Origin: Deltaproteobacteria bacterium
GTDB lineage: Bacteria > Desulfobacterota > Desulfobaccia > Desulfobaccales > 0-14-0-80-60-11
Assembly: GCA_003599195.1 (NCBI GenBank)
Contig: QZIZ01000083.1
Location: forward strand, 1 to 46,703
DNA: 46,703 bases
Reading direction: 5' to 3'
Shown: positions 42,960-46,703 of the stretch, piece after piece
Position numbering within the stretch: the stretch's first letter is position 1
Layout of the letters: every line of letters starts with the position of its first letter
Translations under genes and position numbers: made by a program
Notes under the pieces: model-generated
The model's database searches: none
What the model saw: only the letters and a program-made list of their open reading frames with translations
Told to the model about the DNA's origin: nothing

Positions 42960-43376
42960 TCAACCGCCGCCGTGCGCATCCGTCCACATTTGCAGGGCTT
43001 CGGGGTCCCAGCGGTCCTCCGAAACCTTGTGCTGGTCTTCGGCCAGACTATGTTGGATGGCCAATTGCTGATACCGCTGATACGCCGCCTTGTCCCCCAA
43101 ATAGCACTGTGGTGAATCAGGGTCGGGGCATACCAGATAAAGTACCTGGCCCTGATGCTGGTTCATCACCACTTTCTTGGCCGGCAGGGTTTTGACATAG
43201 GACAGTTTTTGAGGGGAATTGGGCGTGTGCGCCCTGAACCCGGCATCCTTGAGCAGGTCGCCCTGGGATTTGGCCGCCGGAGGACCACCGGATGGCCCCG
43301 TAGCGCAACCCGCCAGCAGGATGCCGATTACCAGCGCCATTGCCAAATAAAACCGCCAAACTGTTCTGCAACTCAT
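42960..43376 (-). CDS. Small lipoprotein, paralogue of the one at 45187
   Basis: The 138-residue protein has a lipoprotein signal ending LLAGC (about residue 24). The mature part contains DLLKDAGFRAHTP, a YVKTLPAKKVV segment, a YLVCPDPDSPQCYLG strand pair with two cysteines, and a YQRYQQLA helix. The same order occurs in the lipoprotein at 45187 (LLTAAGFKQIIP, LLNLPQKKFF, YYIYADASGCGCLYAG, YRNFQSM). The family is unrecognised; outer-membrane or periplasmic location is expected. It is separated from its paralogue by the CoA-transferase gene, all on one strand. Confidence 0.8.
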   Translation of the reverse strand: MSCRTVWRFYLAMALVIGILLAGCATGPSGGPPAAKSQGDLLKDAGFRAHTPNSPQKLSYVKTLPAKKVVMNQHQGQVLYLVCPDPDSPQCYLGDKAAYQRYQQLAIQHSLAEDQHKVSEDRWDPEALQMWTDAHGGG

Positions 43377-43573
43377 AATCTTTCTGCCTCCTCATAGAAT
43401 AATGGAACTGCCTGGACAGGTTTAGTTTACAAGTCCAAGTGATCCTGGCTCCCCAAAAAGTTCGGGGCAGGTCTTCATGGGCTATTGGCTCATTTTGCGG
43501 CTTGCTTTGCGTCTTTGCGTGAGGCTTATCTTTTCAGGATTCAGTAAAATCAGGAGTTAATCCCATGTAACGG
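43377..43573. repeat. Spacer with repeat phrases
   Basis: It holds CATGGGCTATTGGCTCA (43477) and CTTTGCGTCTTTGCGTGAGG (43506-43525), relatives of the repeats at 33359 and 13835. No gene is visible. Confidence 0.6.
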
Positions 43574-45031
43574 TCAAGACCGAATACGCCATTGAGGCTT
43601 ATCCGAGCCGCGATACCGCAGCACCGGCTCGGCCCAATAGCCGTTAGTCTCGGTGAATCCCACGCAAGGAGCCGGGCGCCGGAGGAACCCCAAGGAGGTT
43701 TCGGCCTCGAACATGTCCGGCTGGATCGCCCGGTGCTGCTCACCTTCCCGCCGGAGGCCGCCCTTGTCGAGAAAGCCCAGGCCCCCGATCCACATGGCGC
43801 AGCCGCACAGCGACACCTTCACATGGTAGCTGCCGCCTTCCCTGGCCCGGCGGATCAAAGCCGCGTAAACGCCCAAGGCCCCGAAAATCCCGGAAATGGT
43901 ATCATTAAGCAGGTTATAGGGCGGATATTTAGGAGCATCCGGCGTACCCTCCTGACAGGCCAGGCCGGTAAGGGGAATGGCCACCGGGTCGAAACACCCC
44001 CGGTTGGCCCAGGCCCCGTGATTGGTCCATCCCCGCAGGGAAGCGTAAATGATTCCGGGACGTTGCCCGGCCAAGTCCTGGGGAGAACAATCCAGCCGGG
44101 CCATACTGTCGCCGCGGTAATTCTCCACAAACACGTCGGCTGCGCGCACGAGATTATCGAACTTCGGGCGGTCGGCAGGGTCCTTCAGGTCGATATACGT
44201 TTGCCGCATGCCCGCAGCAGCCTCCAAGTAAATGATATCGTGGAAATACATGGAAGGTGAGGACATCTGCAGGACGTCTGCGCCTTGCTCCGCCAAGGTC
44301 TTGCCCACGGTGGAGCCCGCGACTTCATGGGTGTTGCACAAGACTCGCACGTCGGACAAAGGACGCGCGGTTTGCGCAGTGAAAGGTTCCGGAGCACTGT
44401 CCGCGATTTTGGTTATCTCGATGACCGGCGTCTGCGCCAACTGCAGGCCGCATTCAGTATTGAGCCATTCATCAACGGTACGCGCCATGCCTCCCACCAG
44501 GCCGCGCTCATTACATTCCGTCTCCAGGTCCAGGGCGTTCCACCCGGCGATCTTCGCGGCAATGCTGTTCCTATCCGGCGTACAGCCGAGAAAATCATAC
44601 CACTGCCTCTCATGGCGGGGGTAGAAACCCGCGGGTGAGAACCAACGGTCATCCTTGGTGCGGTATAATTTAAAATACATATTGCAGCCATCGGCATAGG
44701 GAACAGGGTAGCGTTTGCCGTTCAGCGTGGAAAAAGGATGGTCGGCTATGTAGTATATCGCCTTACGTAAATCGATCTTTAAATCTTGTCCCCGGCCGGT
44801 GCGCAGCCGCCAGATCATGGCCGCCGCGGCGGCCGTGCTCATGTAAGGAATGGCATAGGCCGCGCCTAGACGGATGGAGCTCTCGAATATGGGGTCCTCG
44901 CCCACAAAGGTGACCGTCCCGCCGGTATCGGCCGCGTCGAGCCCGACACTGCTCATGAGAGAGCGGAAGTGATCGTCGATGGGGAAAGGGGTCTCTTCCG
45001 TCCTGAAATTCTTTTGTTCACCCGGCTTCAT
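43574..45031 (-). CDS. Family III CoA-transferase (CaiB/BaiF), double-domain type
   Basis: The 485-residue protein is longer than a standard family III subunit (about 400). The C-terminal half (about 225-460) carries the usual N-terminal CoA-binding block (LSDVRVLCNTHEVAGSTVGK, LAEQGADVLQM, VFVENYR) and the LLNDTISGIFGALGVYAAL segment, whose Asp is the candidate catalytic residue. The N-terminal half (about 50-215) resembles the C-terminal part of such enzymes (MIWRLRTGRGQDLKIDL, EWLNTECGLQLAQTPV). This suggests two fused, partly degraded subunits, as in other long CaiB-like proteins. It should move CoA between acids; the substrate is unknown. GGAG supports the ATG. No acyl-CoA gene is adjacent. 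Confidence 0.85.
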   Translation of the reverse strand: MKPGEQKNFRTEETPFPIDDHFRSLMSSVGLDAADTGGTVTFVGEDPIFESSIRLGAAYAIPYMSTAAAAAMIWRLRTGRGQDLKIDLRKAIYYIADHPFSTLNGKRYPVPYADGCNMYFKLYRTKDDRWFSPAGFYPRHERQWYDFLGCTPDRNSIAAKIAGWNALDLETECNERGLVGGMARTVDEWLNTECGLQLAQTPVIEITKIADSAPEPFTAQTARPLSDVRVLCNTHEVAGSTVGKTLAEQGADVLQMSSPSMYFHDIIYLEAAAGMRQTYIDLKDPADRPKFDNLVRAADVFVENYRGDSMARLDCSPQDLAGQRPGIIYASLRGWTNHGAWANRGCFDPVAIPLTGLACQEGTPDAPKYPPYNLLNDTISGIFGALGVYAALIRRAREGGSYHVKVSLCGCAMWIGGLGFLDKGGLRREGEQHRAIQPDMFEAETSLGFLRRPAPCVGFTETNGYWAEPVLRYRGSDKPQWRIRS

Positions 45032-45186
45032 AGGGGCTCCATAATATTCATTAAGCTTAAATCTTATCTAATCCTATGAATTTCCTTTATAAATCATGAC
45101 CAACTTCTTCAAGGCCTCACCGTTCACCCCAGGTGCAAGCGGGGGTCTCCAGCATCAAAGGAAATTTCGGTGGAGACCCTGCCGGA

Positions 45187-45618
45187 TCACTCCATTATAC
45201 CCGTCTCCCCCCACCAGCCGGGAGCCCAGGCGTTCCAGTCCCAGTCGTCCACGTACGCTGCCTGCTCCTCATAGGCGGTCTCCGCCCGTGACAGCATGCT
45301 TTGGAAGTTCCGGTATTGCTCCTGGCTGCCGGCATAGAGGCAACCGCAGCCGCTGGCATCGGCATAGATGTAGTAGACCTTAGAGCCTTTACTGATCAAG
45401 AAGAACTTCTTCTGGGGCAAGTTCAACAGCTTGGTTCTTTGGTCCGAGTTCATGGGGATGATCTGCTTGAAACCCGCCGCGGTTAGCAGCTCGTCGGTAT
45501 TTGGCGGGTTTGCCCCCGGTGAAATCAAGGAGCCGCCGCTGCCCGCGCAACCTGTCCAGAAGAGAACCAGGAGGACTATGAAGCTTCTCTCGAACCACCG
45601 GATATCTTTCTTCCGCAT
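45187..45618 (-). CDS. Small lipoprotein, paralogue of the one at 42960
   Basis: The ATG at 45618 with GGGAG upstream gives 143 residues, with a lipoprotein signal ending FWTGC. The mature part has LLTAAGFKQIIPMNSDQRTK, LPQKKFFLI, YYIYADASGCGCLYAG and an acidic, Trp-rich end (DDWDWNAWAPGWWGE). The order of elements matches the lipoprotein at 42960, so the pair arose by duplication. The family is unrecognised. Together with the CoA-transferase gene they form a three-gene block on the minus strand, although the spacers (about 155 to 200 nt) suggest separate promoters. Confidence 0.8.
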   Translation of the reverse strand: MRKKDIRWFERSFIVLLVLFWTGCAGSGGSLISPGANPPNTDELLTAAGFKQIIPMNSDQRTKLLNLPQKKFFLISKGSKVYYIYADASGCGCLYAGSQEQYRNFQSMLSRAETAYEEQAAYVDDWDWNAWAPGWWGETGIME

Positions 45619-45954
45619 AACTTCTCCCTTTTGGGCCGGACCCAAATGCAAAAAATTGGCGTTATTTGCAACCTTCACGAAATTGTGCCGCAACTGCAGA
45701 CACTTCAGTTAAAAAATTTTTGGGAACATTTCTTCCCAGGTTTAGACGCGAGAAATTTCTCCTGTTTCGGGCAAATCATCCTCAGCGAGCCAGTATAGAC
45801 CAAATTCCCAACAAAATGAACAAAATGTATCTTCTTATCACATGAAATGACGCCTTTTCGGATGAGAACAGACTAAACTACTGTTGATCTGCAATTTTGG
45901 TGTAAAATGCCGGTGCAGCAATACATCGATCTACCTCTCGATTCACGGAGCCGC
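45619..45954. other. Divergent AT-rich spacer
   Basis: No credible gene. The region is AT-rich around 45700-45900 and probably carries the promoters of the lipoprotein (minus) and membrane protein (plus) genes. Confidence 0.4.
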
Positions 45955-46503
45955 ATGATGAAACCGGAGAATACAGCCCCGGCCCCGCCCCCGCCGGGAT
46001 GGCGCCTGAACCTCGGCGTGGCCTTATTCCTGCTCAGCCTTTTTTGCCCCCTGGGGGTTCCCCTGGTGGCGCTTACGAACCTCCCTCTGGCCTGGAAAGC
46101 GACGATGTCGGGAATCCTGATGCTGGGCGGCCCCGAGGTCCTGGCCTTCCTGGCCGTGGTTTTTCTGGGCAAATCCGGATTCTTGTATCTAAAGGCCAAG
46201 GTCTACAGTCTTTTCAAGCAATACGCCCTCCCCCAGGAGGTGAGCCGGACGCGCTACCGCCTCGGGCTGGCCATGTTTATTATTCCCCTCTTTTGCGGCT
46301 GGCTGGGGGCATATGTGGCCCACCTGATACCGGGCTATGCCGGGCATCGCTTGCTCATCAATATTTCCGGGGATGTCATCTGGCTGAGCAGTTTTTTCGT
46401 TCTGGGCGGTGACTTTTGGGACAAAATCAGGGCCTTGTTCATCTATCAAGCCAAGGCCCTAATTCCCCAAAACCGGCTCAATAGCGCCAAGATCCAGGGT
46501 TAA
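45955..46503 (+). CDS. Transporter-suffix-domain-like membrane protein
   Basis: The ATG at 45955 with GGAG 5 nt upstream gives 182 residues; ATGs at 45907 and 45958 are alternatives. Four membrane helices (about 20-42, 50-75, 105-125, 140-160) and the motifs LVALTNLPLAWKATMSG, LGKSGFLYLKAKV, EVSRTRYRLGLAMF and LGGDFWDKIRALF match the family annotated as transporter suffix domain, known as stand-alone proteins and as C-terminal parts of transporters. The function is unknown. Confidence 0.8.
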   Translation: MMKPENTAPAPPPPGWRLNLGVALFLLSLFCPLGVPLVALTNLPLAWKATMSGILMLGGPEVLAFLAVVFLGKSGFLYLKAKVYSLFKQYALPQEVSRTRYRLGLAMFIIPLFCGWLGAYVAHLIPGYAGHRLLINISGDVIWLSSFFVLGGDFWDKIRALFIYQAKALIPQNRLNSAKIQG

Positions 46504-46504
46504 T

Positions 46505-46640
46505 GATAAATTTCTTGCGCCTTTGCGCGAGAAAATTATACAGAGCGACATAATTAACAGCAGATAATCATTCTCTGCGTCCTCTGCGTCTCTGCGGTGA
46601 TTCTTTTTACCGCAGAGACGCGGAGAGCGCAGAGATTCAG
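46505..46640. repeat. Inverted repeat of the GCAGAGACGCAGAG family
   Basis: CTCTGCGTCCTCTGCGTCTC (46574-46593) and its inverted partner ACCGCAGAGACGCGGAGAGC (46610-46629) form a long stem around a short T-rich loop. A CTTGCGCCTTTGCGCGAGAA phrase lies at 46513. The last 60 bases of the window show no gene. Confidence 0.8.
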
Positions 46641-46703
46641 TATCTGCGATTATTTATGACGCTTTGAAAAATTCGCTGGCATGCCACGGGAGGTTGGGAA
46701 AAT

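Noticed and set aside
1..46703. tRNA or rRNA genes
   Set aside because: No cloverleaf with a TTC-loop consensus and no rRNA-like segment was seen on either strand by eye; a tRNAscan run would settle it.

Overview
The window is a high-GC bacterial chromosome segment with the gene content of an anaerobic, sulfate-reducer-like member of the Desulfobacterota (former Deltaproteobacteria). The pointers are an NtrC-type two-component pair, a TauE/SafE anion exporter with an Alph_Pro_TM partner, an archaeal-type fructose-1,6-bisphosphate aldolase/phosphatase, DUF1573 and family III CoA-transferase proteins, and GC-rich coding sequence cut up by many short intergenic repeats. The lineage is inferred; no rRNA or tRNA gene is present.

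Layout. 1-1200: AT-rich edge with an unrecognised protein open to the left and a tight pair of small genes. 1.3-6.8 kb: sigma54 response regulator and histidine kinase, then (divergent) TauE, Alph_Pro_TM protein and universal stress protein. 7.3-18.1 kb: mostly housekeeping genes (PEBP protein, J-protein, MoaC, DksA-like protein, RlmN, BamE-like lipoprotein, class I amidotransferase-like protein, PgeF, HEAT protein, SSB, RecJ). 18.2-25.7 kb: UPF0173 hydrolase, K+ channel/RCK protein, an unusual FBP aldolase/phosphatase fused to a SorC-type sugar-phosphate domain, DUF1573, HisB and a TPR protein. 25.8-33 kb: accessory-looking stretch with an AT-rich unknown membrane protein, a remnant of a duplicated spermidine-synthase-like gene, the intact copy of that gene, a chemoreceptor, and three copies of a roughly 365-nt structured RNA element. 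33.7-40.5 kb: P-type H+-ATPase, STAS protein and RsbW-like kinase, convergent with an NCS2 permease carrying a degenerate GHKL domain and an RsbU-like phosphatase. 40.9-46.5 kb: MBL-fold protein, site-2 protease with CBS domains, two paralogous lipoproteins around a family III CoA-transferase, and a small membrane protein.

Most notable: (1) three same-strand copies of an RNA element whose stems change in sequence but keep pairing, each with a promoter-like start and a hairpin plus T-run at the end; I do not recognise the class. (2) An FBP aldolase/phosphatase with active-site residues intact, joined to the effector domain normally found in CggR/SorC regulators, which suggests direct allosteric control of gluconeogenesis. 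(3) A purine/pyrimidine-type permease fused to a degenerate anti-sigma-kinase-like domain beside all three parts of a partner-switching module.

The intergenic spaces hold several families of short phrase-like repeats (GCAAAGACGCAAAG, GCAGAGACGCAGAG, GTTCAAAGTTCAAG, TGATCACTGATCACTG, CCCTCTCCC hairpins), often as inverted pairs and in two cases forming the 3' end of a gene.
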